From positions 248,001 through 312,000 of the forward strand of contig JANSYR010000003.1 of NCBI GenBank assembly GCA_024742285.1: DNA of 64,000 bases. The letters run 5' to 3'. The notes below the pieces were generated by a model. The model worked only from the letters and a program-made list of their open reading frames with translations, was not told where the DNA came from and did no database searches. The position numbers were made by a program, and so were the translations under genes. The stretch comes from a bacterium (GTDB lineage: Bacteria > Myxococcota_A > UBA9160 > UBA4427). Position 1 is the first letter of the stretch. Every line of letters begins with the position of its first letter. Below are positions 27,415 to 37,046 of the stretch, piece by piece.

Positions 27415-30400
27415 AGGCGCTCGATCCGTGGACGATGCCCCTCTCCGGAACGGCGCTCATCGAGGCGAGCGCGGGGACCGGCAAGACCTACACCCTGACG
27501 ACCCTCTACGTCCGGCTGCTCGTCGAACGACGCCTCCAGCCGCGCGAGATCCTCGTCGTGACCTACACGAACGCGGCGACCGCCGAGCTTCGCGACCGCG
27601 TGCGTAGTCGGGTCCTCGAGGTGATCGACGCAGGCGATCGTGCGTCGAAGGGCGAGGCGCTCGGCGACGACCCCGAGTCGGAGCAGCGTCTGCGCGACCT
27701 CGCCGAGAAGGCGGCGCAGGATCCGGCCGGCGATCCGCTCCTTCGCGCGCTCTCGGAGTTCGACGAGGCGGCGATCTTCACCATCCATGGCTTCTGTCAG
27801 CGAACCCTCCAGGAGAACGCCTTCGAGAGCGGGATGCCCTTCGATGCCGAACTCGTCGAGAGGTCGAAGCCGATCGAGCTGACCCTGGCCCACGATCTCT
27901 TCCGCCGGCTGATCGCCGACGAGGACCCGGGGATGGTTCGTTGGCTGGTCGACGGTCCCGGTGCGAAGTGGGGATTCGAGCCGGACGCGCTCTACGGGAA
28001 GATCCTGTCGCAGCTCGGTGCGGACGACGACATGCCGCTCCTGCCCGCGCGGGAGGGCGGGGATGGCGGCGACGGACTCTCGGCGCTCGTCGCCGAAGCG
28101 GCAGCCGCGCGCCGGACCTGGGCCGCCGCCTGGAGAGCGGGACGCGACGAGATCCGCGAGCTCTTCACCGATCCGAAGCGCATGAACCAGGGCAGCTACA
28201 AGCTCTCGCGGATCGATTCACAGTTCCTTCCCTACTTCGACGGCGTGGCCCAGCGAGTCGAAGACGCGGGGGACGACGACGGCGCGGTCACCGCGGTCCC
28301 GCTCCCCGAGAGCCATTTCAAGCAGTTCACGACCGCAGGCCTCGCGAAGGGGGCCAACAAGAACCAGGATCCGGTTGCCCACCGCGTCGTGGCCGACTTC
28401 GACGTCGTCTGGGCCCAGACCGCAGCAATCGAAGCGATGCGCGAGACGCGCGTCCTCGAGCTGCGGCGACGCTTCGTCGAGCTCGCTCGCGAAGAGGCCG
28501 CGCGCCGCCGCGACGAGCGTCATCTCTATTTCTTCGACGATCTTCTGAGCGAGGTCCGGCGCGCGCTTCGAGGCGACGGTGGCGAACGACTGACTTCGCT
28601 GCTCCGCGAGCGCTACCCCATCGCGTTGATCGACGAGTTCCAGGACACGGACCCGGTCCAGTACGACGTGTTCAGACGGGTCTGGCACGATGCGCCGAAG
28701 GAAGCCGGACTCGGACTCGTGTTGATCGGCGATCCGAAGCAGGCGATCTATTCGTTCCGCGGGGCCGACGTGTTCACCTACCTGTCCGCGCACGAAGACG
28801 CGGGCGAGGCGGTCTACGGTCTCGAACGCAACTACCGATCGGATCCGAACCTGATCGAGGCCGTGAACGCGCTCTTCGGTCGACCCAAGGATCCGTTCAG
28901 GGTCGGAAAGATCGAGTTCTCGCCCGTCGGCGCGCGCCCGGACTTCACGCCTTCATTCGACGCCGGACGAGGCGTCGGTGGCGCGCTTCGGATCCTGATG
29001 CTCGAGCGCGAGTCGATCGAGCAGGCGACGGGGCAGTCGATCGACGTCGCGTCCCTGCTCGAGGCGAGGTTCGGCCGGACGCTCGGGGTGCGCGCCGTCG
29101 CGAACGATCTCGCGCGGCGCCTCGATTCCGGTGCGCAGGTGAAGGGCGAGCCGCTCGCGCCGTCGGACGTCGCGATCCTGTGTCGCAAGAAGTCGGAGAT
29201 CCGACTGATGCGGGAAGCCCTCGAATCATCGGGCATTCCGTGCGTCGACCGGGGAGAGGCGGACGTCTTCGAGTCGCGCGAGGCATGGGAGATGTCGAGC
29301 GTGTTGCAGGCGATGCTCCACCCGACGGACCCGGCCCGGCTTCGCGGGGCTTGTTCGACCGGTGCCCATGGTGCGGACGCCGCGAGAATCGCGGCGTTGT
29401 CCGACGAGTCGACGGACCTGGCCGAGCGCTCGGAGGCGTTTGCGGAGTACGGTCGGATCTGGACGCAGTCCGGCTTCGGCCGGGCCTTCGAGACCTGGCG
29501 TCGCCGAGAGCGCGTGACCGAACGGCTCCTCGCCTATCGCGACGGCGAGCGGAGGATCACGAACTGGCTCCACCTCGCAGAGCTGCTCCAGCGCTACGCC
29601 AGCGAGAACCGGCCGTCGCGGGGCGGCCTGGTCTCGGCCCTCGATCGCGCGATCGCTTCGTCCGAGGCCCGTTCGAGCTTCGGTGGCGAAGCGTCGCTCC
29701 TCCGGTTGGAACGCGACGATCGCGCGGTCCAGCTCGTGACCCTTCACGGATGCAAGGGGCTCGAGTATCCCCTCGTCTATCTGCCCTTCCTGTGGGAGGA
29801 TCCGGATTCCGGTGGCCGAGCCACAGGGAAGCCGCCCGTCCGATTCCACGACGAGGAGACGGGCGAGCGAAGCTTCGATCTCGCACGCTCGAAGGCGAGC
29901 GTCGACGCGGCGAAGGCCGAGACCTTCGCGGAGGAGCTGCGCCTGCTCTACGTGGGGCTGACCCGTGCGCGTCACGAGTGCGTGATCGGCTGGGGGGCGT
30001 TCAAGACGGCACCGAAGACCCCGCTCGCGTCGCTTCTCGCAGGGGCGGACGAATCCGGGACCGAGCTCAAGAAGTGGAGTGACGACGAATGGGTGGCCGC
30101 GTTCGAGACGATCGCGGCGACGGGCGACGCGTCGGTCTCGGTCGAGACGATGGACCTCTCCGAACGATCGCCGTGGAAGGGCGAGGCACCGGAGGTCGCT
30201 GCCCTCGTCGCGCCCGATCCGCCGGCATCGCTTCCCGCGGCGACCCGGACCACCAGCTTCACCGGTCTCACCCGCGAAGGACACGCCGCCGGGACGCCGG
30301 TGGCGGGAATCGACGTGCTCGGGCGCGATCTCGATTTCGCGGTGGATGTGGCGGAGGAGGACTCGGCGCTCCCCGAAGCGCCGGACCTCGCGCGCGACCT

Positions 30401-31169
30401 CCATCTCTTTCCGCGCGGCGCCGAGGCGGGGACGCTGCTGCACTCGGTGCTCGAACTCGTCGATTTCCCGACCGTCGCGGCGCAGGGCAGCGAGCCCCAC
30501 CGCGAGGAGGCGCTCCGCCTGCTCGCCGCGAGCGGGATGGAGCCCGGCCTCGTCGACACGGCGCTCGGGGTGGTGGACGCCGTCGCGACGACCCCGCTGC
30601 GACTCGAGCCCGCGCCGTTCCGGCTGGCGGATCTGGGCGTGGGCGCGTTGCGCCCGGAGATGGAGTTCACGCTCGGGGCGCCGGGGGGCGGGTTCACGCC
30701 GTCGGCTCTCGCCGCCGCCCTCGAACGCGCGCCGGAGGGTTCGCCGCTCCGACGGTATGCGCCCGCCGCTTCGCGTCTCGGCTTCACGGCGCTTCGCGGG
30801 TTCCTGCGCGGCTTCATCGACGCCGTCTTCTTCGACGGCGAGCGCTACTGCCTGGCGGACTACAAGTCGAACCATCTCGGTGCGCGGCAGGCGGACTATC
30901 TGCCGGATGCGCTCGTCGCGCCGATGATCGACCACGACTACGTCCTCCAGTACCTCCTCTACACGGTCGCCCTCGATCGTCACCTCGCGACCTGCCTTCC
31001 GGACTACGACTACGATCGCGACTTCGGCGGAATCTACTACCTCTTCCTGCGCGGCTTCGCGCCGGAGCACGCGCCGCTCTGCGGCGTGTTCCACGACCGA
31101 CCGCCGCGGCAGATCGTCGAGCGCGTCTCGGCGCTCCTGGGCCGGGAGCCCGAGGAGCGCGCGGCATGA
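27411..31169 (+). CDS. recB: Exodeoxyribonuclease V beta subunit
   Basis: The 3'-5' SF1 helicase plus nuclease subunit of RecBCD (1252 aa; E. coli RecB 1180). Motif I (Walker A) is EASAGTGKTYTL near residue 19-30, motif II LIDEFQDTDPVQY near 404, then GDPKQAIYSFRGAD and LVTLHGCKGLEYPLVY. The C-terminal nuclease domain has GFIDAVFFDG and LADYKSNHLG, then LQYLLYTVALDRHL, with the D...DYK catalytic pattern intact. The GTG overlaps the recC stop and the stop overlaps recD (ATGA). The nuclease looks active. Confidence 0.95.
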   Translation: MKALDPWTMPLSGTALIEASAGTGKTYTLTTLYVRLLVERRLQPREILVVTYTNAATAELRDRVRSRVLEVIDAGDRASKGEALGDDPESEQRLRDLAEKAAQDPAGDPLLRALSEFDEAAIFTIHGFCQRTLQENAFESGMPFDAELVERSKPIELTLAHDLFRRLIADEDPGMVRWLVDGPGAKWGFEPDALYGKILSQLGADDDMPLLPAREGGDGGDGLSALVAEAAAARRTWAAAWRAGRDEIRELFTDPKRMNQGSYKLSRIDSQFLPYFDGVAQRVEDAGDDDGAVTAVPLPESHFKQFTTAGLAKGANKNQDPVAHRVVADFDVVWAQTAAIEAMRETRVLELRRRFVELAREEAARRRDERHLYFFDDLLSEVRRALRGDGGERLTSLLRERYPIALIDEFQDTDPVQYDVFRRVWHDAPKEAGLGLVLIGDPKQAIYSFRGADVFTYLSAHEDAGEAVYGLERNYRSDPNLIEAVNALFGRPKDPFRVGKIEFSPVGARPDFTPSFDAGRGVGGALRILMLERESIEQATGQSIDVASLLEARFGRTLGVRAVANDLARRLDSGAQVKGEPLAPSDVAILCRKKSEIRLMREALESSGIPCVDRGEADVFESREAWEMSSVLQAMLHPTDPARLRGACSTGAHGADAARIAALSDESTDLAERSEAFAEYGRIWTQSGFGRAFETWRRRERVTERLLAYRDGERRITNWLHLAELLQRYASENRPSRGGLVSALDRAIASSEARSSFGGEASLLRLERDDRAVQLVTLHGCKGLEYPLVYLPFLWEDPDSGGRATGKPPVRFHDEETGERSFDLARSKASVDAAKAETFAEELRLLYVGLTRARHECVIGWGAFKTAPKTPLASLLAGADESGTELKKWSDDEWVAAFETIAATGDASVSVETMDLSERSPWKGEAPEVAALVAPDPPASLPAATRTTSFTGLTREGHAAGTPVAGIDVLGRDLDFAVDVAEEDSALPEAPDLARDLHLFPRGAEAGTLLHSVLELVDFPTVAAQGSEPHREEALRLLAASGMEPGLVDTALGVVDAVATTPLRLEPAPFRLADLGVGALRPEMEFTLGAPGGGFTPSALAAALERAPEGSPLRRYAPAASRLGFTALRGFLRGFIDAVFFDGERYCLADYKSNHLGARQADYLPDALVAPMIDHDYVLQYLLYTVALDRHLATCLPDYDYDRDFGGIYYLFLRGFAPEHAPLCGVFHDRPPRQIVERVSALLGREPEERAA

Positions 31170-32995
31170 CGCTTCCTCTCTTTCCCGAAGCGAGCGAGCG
31201 GCCGTCGCCGAGTGCGAGCGGCCGCGACGTGCTCGACCGCATGCGCGCGGCGGGGGTCCTGACGGCCCTCGACGCACAGTTCGCCCGGCGGCTCACGGCG
31301 CTCTACGAGGTCGAAGACGAGGGCGTCCGTTGGGCGGCGGCGGTCGTCTGTCACCAACAGGCGAACGGACACGTCTGCGCGGATCTGCGACAGCTCGCGC
31401 GGGACGGCCTCGTCGCGGAGCTCGGGGACGAGGTCCGGGTCGAGTCCGTGCTCCAGACCCACGACGACGTCGAGGCCTGGATCGAGACGATCGCGCGGAG
31501 TCCGCTCGTGACACGGGAGGGGGAAGAGATCGAGCCGCGGCCTCTCGTCCTCGACGTGAAGCAGCGGCTCTATCTCGCCCGGGAGTTCGAGGCGGAGGTC
31601 GGGCTCGCGCGCCGTCTCGCGGAGCGGGGCGCCGCGCCGGATTTTCAGCTCGATCCCGACTGGACCGAAGACGTGATCGCACGGCTCGCCGGGGACGGGG
31701 ATCCCGCGGCGGCCTCCGCTCTCCGGGTCGGCTTGACGCGCCCCCTCGCGATCGTGACCGGAGGGCCGGGAACGGGCAAGACGACCCTCGTCGTGCGGTT
31801 GATCGCCGCGCTCGTCGAGCGCGCCCTCGAGCGTGACGAGCCCGCGCCGCGGGTCCGGCTCCTTGCCCCGACCGGGAAGGCAGCGGCGGCGATGGCCGGA
31901 GCGTTCGCGCGCGGCCGCGAGAACGTCGACGCACCGTCGGCGGTGCTCGAAGCCTTGCCGGAGCAGGCCGGCACGATCCAGCGCGCGCTGCTCGGTCAGT
32001 CGCGCCTCGATCGCTTCGGGCGCGCGCCGGACGTCCGGCTCGACGCGGACGTGGTCGTCGTCGACGAAGCGTCGATGGTCGACCTCGCCATGATGAAGCG
32101 ACTCTTCGACGCGTGCGTCGACGTGCCGCGCGTCCTCCTCCTGGGCGACTCGGATCAGCTCGCGAGCGTCGAGTCGGGGGCCGTGCTCCACGAGCTGAGC
32201 ACGCCCGAAGGCCACGGTGGCGGTCTCGATCGCTCGCGGGTCCGCCTGACGAGGAGCCATCGCTTCGACGCGGAGGGCGGGATCGGTCGGCTCGCCGCGG
32301 CGATTCGGGACGGGGACGTGGACGCGGTGCTCGCGCTCCTCGACGATCCGGCGGTCCCGGAGGTGTCGCGCTTCGACGCCACCCGGCCGGACGAAGTGAT
32401 CGTCCGCGTCGTCGCGGAGGCCGAAGCGATGCATCGCGCCGTCGCCGAAGTCGGCGATCCCGCCGAGAAGCTCGCTCTGCTCGGCCGCCACCGCGTGCTC
32501 TGCGCCCATCGTCGCGGACCGCTCGGCGCGACGGCTCTCGGGGCGCGCCTCGACGAAGCGGCGGCCGCGGTCCACGCGACGACGACCCGCGCCGGCTGGT
32601 GGCGTGGGCGCATGCTCCTGGTGACACGCAACGCGCCGGATCAGGATCTCTGGAACGGCGACATCGGCCTGATCGACGAGACGACGAACGGTTTGCGGGC
32701 GCTCTTCCCCGACGGCCACGGTGGCGTTCGGTCGCTCTCGGCCGGCCGCCTGCCGAGTCACGAGAGCGCGGTCGCGATGAGCGTGCACAAGAGTCAGGGG
32801 TCCGAGTTCGACGAGGTCGACCTGGTGCTGGGCGACCGGTCTTCGCCGATCATGACCCGCGAGCTCTTCTACACCGGTGTGACCCGCGCGCGCGAGGCGA
32901 TCCGGGTCTTCGCCTCCGCCCCGGCGATCCGTGAGATGATGGCGCGACGGATCGTGCGCGACTCGGGGCTCGCGGAGAGGATCTGGAGCGACTGA
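31166..32995 (+). CDS. recD: Exodeoxyribonuclease V alpha subunit
   Basis: The fast 5'-3' SF1B helicase of RecBCD. The 609-aa length is almost that of E. coli RecD (608). The N-terminal RecB-binding domain (1-140) precedes Walker A GGPGTGKTTLV (about 197-207), VVDEASMVDLAMM, LLGDSDQLASVESG, and motif VI region AMSVHKSQGSEFDEVDLVL with YTGVTRARE near the end. ATG overlaps the recB stop; the stop shares a base with the rsgA start (TGATG). A full recCBD set in one operon indicates RecBCD-type repair rather than AddAB. Confidence 0.95.
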   Translation: MTLPLFPEASERPSPSASGRDVLDRMRAAGVLTALDAQFARRLTALYEVEDEGVRWAAAVVCHQQANGHVCADLRQLARDGLVAELGDEVRVESVLQTHDDVEAWIETIARSPLVTREGEEIEPRPLVLDVKQRLYLAREFEAEVGLARRLAERGAAPDFQLDPDWTEDVIARLAGDGDPAAASALRVGLTRPLAIVTGGPGTGKTTLVVRLIAALVERALERDEPAPRVRLLAPTGKAAAAMAGAFARGRENVDAPSAVLEALPEQAGTIQRALLGQSRLDRFGRAPDVRLDADVVVVDEASMVDLAMMKRLFDACVDVPRVLLLGDSDQLASVESGAVLHELSTPEGHGGGLDRSRVRLTRSHRFDAEGGIGRLAAAIRDGDVDAVLALLDDPAVPEVSRFDATRPDEVIVRVVAEAEAMHRAVAEVGDPAEKLALLGRHRVLCAHRRGPLGATALGARLDEAAAAVHATTTRAGWWRGRMLLVTRNAPDQDLWNGDIGLIDETTNGLRALFPDGHGGVRSLSAGRLPSHESAVAMSVHKSQGSEFDEVDLVLGDRSSPIMTRELFYTGVTRAREAIRVFASAPAIREMMARRIVRDSGLAERIWSD

Positions 32996-33951
32996 TGGCG
33001 AGCGGACGCCGAAAGAAGCCGGGACGGCGCGGACGCAGCGCGGAGGAAGCCAAGTCCCAGCCCGATTTCGAGGGCGGGAGCCCCGGACTCGTCGTCGCCC
33101 ATCACGGCGTCGCCGTCCTCGTCCGCTTCGACGACGGCAGCGAGCGCCAGGTCTGGCTCCAACCGGAGCAGAAGGCCGTCGTCGGCGACCGGGTCCGCGT
33201 CGACGGTGACCGGCTCGCCGTCGATCCCGCACACGGGGTCCTGCGACGTCGAGATCCGCGGGGGCGCGAGCGCACGATCGCCACGAATCTCGACTGGCTC
33301 GGGATCGTCGTCGCCGTCGAGCCGCGGGAGCCTCCGGGCTACATCGATCGTGGTTTCGTGATCGCGCGCGCGGCGGGGATCGAGCCCTTCCTCGTGCTGA
33401 ACAAGACCGATCTCGACGAGGGCGACGTGCTCGGGGCGCGCCTCGAGGAGATCTACGGGCCATCCGGACCCGTCCTCCGGGTGTCCGCCGAACAGCGCGT
33501 CGGGCTCGAAGCAATCGACGCGCTCCTGGCGGGCGGGAAGCTCGGCGCGTTCGTCGGTCCCTCCGGCGTCGGCAAGAGCTCGCTCCTGAACGCGCTCGTG
33601 CCGGATCTCGATCTGCGGGTCGGAGCGCTGAATCGCGGGAGCGGGAAGGGGACGCATACCACGACGACGGCGACGCTCCACGCGCTCGGAGAGGGCGGCT
33701 TCCTCGTGGATACCGCGGGCTTCAAGGACTTCATCGCGGTCGACGTCTCGCCCCTGGAAGCCGCTGTTGGATTCCCCGGATTCGAGGTCGCTCTCGAAGC
33801 GGGCTGTCGTTTCCGGGACTGTCGCCACCGGACGGAGCCCGGCTGCGGGGTCCTCGCCGCCCTCGAGGCGGGCGAGATCGACGAGCGCCGCCACCGCGCC
33901 TACGTGCAGCTCATCGAAGAGCTCGAGTCTCCGGACGATCTCCGCCGCTAG
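32995..33951 (+). CDS. rsgA: Small ribosomal subunit biogenesis GTPase
   Basis: A circularly permuted GTPase that acts in late 30S maturation. The 318-aa protein has an N-terminal basic tail, an OB-fold (about 30-95), and permuted GTPase motifs in order G4 NKTDL (about 132), G1 GPSGVGKSSLLN (about 184), G2 T-rich loop GTHTTTTA and G3 DTAGFK (about 239). A C-terminal zinc knuckle (C-x4-C-x-H-x5-C, in CRFRDCRHRTEPGC) follows. The start is fused to the recD stop (TGATG), so it is probably translated from the recCBD mRNA. It ends tail-to-tail with rbgA, sharing CTAG. Confidence 0.94.
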   Translation: MASGRRKKPGRRGRSAEEAKSQPDFEGGSPGLVVAHHGVAVLVRFDDGSERQVWLQPEQKAVVGDRVRVDGDRLAVDPAHGVLRRRDPRGRERTIATNLDWLGIVVAVEPREPPGYIDRGFVIARAAGIEPFLVLNKTDLDEGDVLGARLEEIYGPSGPVLRVSAEQRVGLEAIDALLAGGKLGAFVGPSGVGKSSLLNALVPDLDLRVGALNRGSGKGTHTTTTATLHALGEGGFLVDTAGFKDFIAVDVSPLEAAVGFPGFEVALEAGCRFRDCRHRTEPGCGVLAALEAGEIDERRHRAYVQLIEELESPDDLRR

Positions 33952-34823
33952 TCGTCGTCGGGCCCGGGCCGCTCGAAGCTGATCCGCCCGATCTTGCCGG
34001 CCCGAAGGTCCCGGAGAAAGACGTCGGCGGCACGATCGAGATCGACGTGTCCGCCGGAACGGAGCGCCCCCCGCCGTCTTCCCACCGCCTCGAGCAACTC
34101 CACGGCGCGCGTCGCGTCCGTGGGATCCGGTGACGTCCGCGCGAGGATGCCGGCGACGCCGTCTTCGAGGTCGAAGCGCTCCTCGAGGAGTGCCGGGTAG
34201 GTCGTCGCGACGAAGCAGACGGCCCAGCCCGCGACGTCGATCGGTTCGAAGGCGTTCTCGCCGACGGCGCCGCTCGCCGCGAGCCGGCGCGCGCCCTCCT
34301 GGTCGTCCAGCTTCGGCCAGAGGACGCCCGGAGAGTCGAAGATGGACAGATCGTGGTCGAGTTCGACCCGCTGGGCGCGTCGCGTGACCGCTGGCCGATC
34401 GCCGACCTTCGCCACCTTCTTGCCGGTCAGGGTGTTGATCAGCGTGGACTTGCCGACGTTCGGGATCCCGACGACGAGGATCCGGACGGTCTTGCCCGGC
34501 CCGCCCCGGTGCGGCGCGAGCTCACGACAGCGCTCCGGGATCTTCGCCACGCTCCTCCGCTCGCTCATCACGAGAGCGAGGGGGCGCGGGCCTTCCCAGG
34601 CCCGGGTCCACGCTTCGGTCACTTCGGGATCGGCGAGGTCGGACTTCGTGAACAGGGTGAGGATCGGCTTGTCGCGCGCGAGCTCCCCGAGCATCGGGTT
34701 CCGACTCGAGTGCGGCAGCCGCGCATCGACGAGCTCGACGACCACGTCGCATTTCCGGATCGCGTCGCCGATCTCCCGGCGCGCGCGATTCATGTGTCCG
34801 GGGAACCAGTTGATCTTCGCCAT
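33948..34823 (-). CDS. rbgA: Ribosome biogenesis GTPase YlqF/RbgA
   Basis: A circularly permuted GTPase for 50S assembly. The 291-aa protein starts INWFPGHMNRARREI, the usual YlqF start, then shows VELVDARLPHSSRNP, G4 TKSD (about 59), G1 GIPNVGKSTLIN (about 118) and G3 DSPGVLWPK. The C-terminal domain ends in an Asp-rich tail. It converges with rsgA: the two stop codons share the four bases CTAG at 33948-33951. Its start faces asnS about 90 bases away. Confidence 0.93.
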   Translation of the reverse strand: MAKINWFPGHMNRARREIGDAIRKCDVVVELVDARLPHSSRNPMLGELARDKPILTLFTKSDLADPEVTEAWTRAWEGPRPLALVMSERRSVAKIPERCRELAPHRGGPGKTVRILVVGIPNVGKSTLINTLTGKKVAKVGDRPAVTRRAQRVELDHDLSIFDSPGVLWPKLDDQEGARRLAASGAVGENAFEPIDVAGWAVCFVATTYPALLEERFDLEDGVAGILARTSPDPTDATRAVELLEAVGRRRGALRSGGHVDLDRAADVFLRDLRAGKIGRISFERPGPDDD

Positions 34824-34916
34824 AGCCGGCGCGATTCGCGCCTCTCCCGTTCAGATGCCCGCACGATAGCGGCCCCCCTCCGTCCGGCGGTACTCTGGGC
34901 CATGGGGGTTCCTTCC

Positions 34917-36317
34917 ATGTCGTCGAGCGAGTCGGTCCGAAGCCTGTTAGCCCGCGAAGCCGCCGGAGGCGACGCGCTCGTCCGCGGCTGGCTCCGCACC
35001 GTCCGCCACGGAAAGGGCGTGTCCTTTCTCGACGTCTCGGACGGCTCCTGCATGGACGGTCTCCAGGTCGTCGCGGGCCCGGAAACCGAGGGCTACGAAG
35101 AGGTCGTGAAGCAGCTCTCGACCGGCTGCTCGGTCGTTGCGCGCGGCGAGCTCGTCGACTCGCCCGCCAAGGGACAGCGCTTCGAGCTGAAGGCGAGCGA
35201 GGTCGAGCTCGTGGGCGATGCCGGTGAGGACTATCCGCTCCAGAAGAAGCGGCACAGCTTCGAGTTCCTGCGCACGATCGCGCACCTCCGACCGCGGACC
35301 AATACGATCGGGGCGGTGCTCCGGGTGCGGAACGCGGCCTCGATGGCGATCCACGATTTCTTCCAGCGCGAGGAATTCTTCTATCTCCACACGCCGATCA
35401 TCACCGCGAGCGATGCGGAGGGTGCGGGAGAGATGTTCCGCGTGACGACCTTGCCGGTCGGCGACCCGCCGCGGGACGAGGACGGGAAGGTCGACGATGC
35501 GCAGGATTTCTTCTCGCGCCCCGCCTACCTCACCGTCTCCGGGCAGCTAGAGGGCGAGATCGGCGCGCTGGCGCTCTCGCGGGTCTACACCTTCGGTCCG
35601 ACCTTCCGGGCCGAGAACTCGAACACCGCGCGCCATCTCGCGGAGTTCTGGATGGTCGAGCCCGAAGCCGCATTCTACGACCTCGATGATCTGGCGGATC
35701 TCTCCGAGCGGTTCCTCAAGTCCGTCTTCACGGACGTGCTCGACCGCTGTGAGGACGACATGGCCTTCTTCGAGAAGCGGATCGAGAAGCAGGCGATCGA
35801 GCGCATGAAGACGGTGATCGAGCGGCCCTTCGAGCGGATCCCCTACCGGCAGGCGATCGCGATCCTCGAGAAGGCCCGGGACGGCGGCGAGAAGTTCGAG
35901 TTCCCGGTCGGCTTCGGCCTCGACCTGCAGAGCGAGCACGAGCGCTACCTGACCGAGAAGCACACGGGCTGCCCCGTCGTGGTCACGGACTGGCCGAAGG
36001 AGATCAAGGCCTTCTACATGTACCGGAACGAGGACGACGAGACCGTCGCGGCGATGGACGTGCTCGTCGGCGGCGTCGGCGAGATCATCGGCGGCTCCCA
36101 GCGGGAGCACCGCGCGGACGTGCTCGAGGCGACGATCCGGGCGCAGGGCCTCGAGCCCGACGACTACTGGTGGTACCTCGACCTTCGTCGTTTCGGCAGC
36201 GTGCCCCACGCGGGCTTCGGCCTCGGCTTCGAGCGGATCATCCAGTTCATCACGGGCATGGCGAACATCCGCGACGTGATCCCGTTCCCGCGGACGCCGG
36301 GCTCGGCGGAGTTCTAG
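34917..36317 (+). CDS. asnS: Asparaginyl-tRNA synthetase
   Basis: Charges tRNA-Asn. From ATG 34917 the product is 466 aa, exactly the E. coli AsnS length, and GGGGG sits 8 bases upstream; ATG 34902 is less favoured. An N-terminal OB anticodon domain ([20 protein letters not shown]) precedes the class IIb core: motif 1 region [15 protein letters not shown], motif 2 [20 protein letters not shown] (about 229) and motif 3 [12 protein letters not shown] (about 432). YDLDD and the AENSN variant favour asparagine over aspartate. Presence of asnS suggests direct Asn-tRNA charging. Confidence 0.95.
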   Translation: MSSSESVRSLLAREAAGGDALVRGWLRTVRHGKGVSFLDVSDGSCMDGLQVVAGPETEGYEEVVKQLSTGCSVVARGELVDSPAKGQRFELKASEVELVGDAGEDYPLQKKRHSFEFLRTIAHLRPRTNTIGAVLRVRNAASMAIHDFFQREEFFYLHTPIITASDAEGAGEMFRVTTLPVGDPPRDEDGKVDDAQDFFSRPAYLTVSGQLEGEIGALALSRVYTFGPTFRAENSNTARHLAEFWMVEPEAAFYDLDDLADLSERFLKSVFTDVLDRCEDDMAFFEKRIEKQAIERMKTVIERPFERIPYRQAIAILEKARDGGEKFEFPVGFGLDLQSEHERYLTEKHTGCPVVVTDWPKEIKAFYMYRNEDDETVAAMDVLVGGVGEIIGGSQREHRADVLEATIRAQGLEPDDYWWYLDLRRFGSVPHAGFGLGFERIIQFITGMANIRDVIPFPRTPGSAEF

Positions 36318-36377
36318 ACCCTCGGGTCGCGCCGCTCGGTCGCCTCCGTCCGCAATCGTCCCCGACCGCCCTTCTTC

Positions 36378-36800
36378 TCAATCGCCATAGGTCTCTCGCG
36401 CCCAGCGATCGAGCTCCTGGTTCATCCGGTCGAGGGTCGCAACGGCGAAGCGCTCCTCCGCGACGGTGTCGCGCAGGTTCGCGCCGACCTCGACGAGGCG
36501 CGCGAGGCGGCGCTTGCGACCCGCCGGCGACAGCGGCTGGCCGCGACGCGGGCCGGACTGGACGGTCGGTTGGCCTTCGAGGAACGGCGCTTCGAGGCGC
36601 TCGAGCTCCAGAGCGAGCCGCGTGCGTCGAGCGCGGACGCGATTCACCCGCCGTACGACGGCGTCGTACCGGTCCTCGGCGTCGGCGCCCAGCGGATCGA
36701 AGGGTCGAACGAACTCGATCACCCGGGACGGCTTCGCGTCGATCTCCGTGTCCGGCGCGACGGAAGGCGCGCCCTTCGGTTCCAACGTGTCGTCCATCAT
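36378..36800 (-). CDS. Small charged helical protein, unknown
   Basis: A 140-aa product with no recognised family. ATGATG at 36800 follows AAGGAG at an ideal distance, which supports a real gene. The sequence is rich in Arg, Glu and Leu. Residues about 40-70 (DRYDAVVRRVNRVRARRTRL) and 95-138 look like amphipathic helices, perhaps a coiled coil. No signal peptide or membrane segment is seen. It is convergent with asnS and sits downstream of the glycosyltransferase on the same strand, 246 bases away. Confidence 0.55.
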   Translation of the reverse strand: MMDDTLEPKGAPSVAPDTEIDAKPSRVIEFVRPFDPLGADAEDRYDAVVRRVNRVRARRTRLALELERLEAPFLEGQPTVQSGPRRGQPLSPAGRKRRLARLVEVGANLRDTVAEERFAVATLDRMNQELDRWARETYGD

Positions 36801-37046
36801 CGACTCCTTGCCGAGGCGCGCGCTCGCTCGACGTCCGAGCGGATCGACACGCGTGCCTCGATAGGTAGGTTCCTCGCGAGATCAATACGGGTCGCGAAGA
36901 ATGGGTCACCGAGTCGAACGATCGGGAACGCGAGCTCCGCTGATGACGCATCAGGTCGCTCGTTTCGACGAGAGGAACGAAGCGGGGTGACCACGCCCGC
37001 GACACCGGGCCCAAGGAAGCGGCCGCCTAGGGGCCCGTGGCGGCGC

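Noticed and set aside
36801-37046. Possible gene between the coiled protein and the glycosyltransferase
   Set aside because: Frames here lack ribosome sites and motifs on both strands; treated as intergenic.
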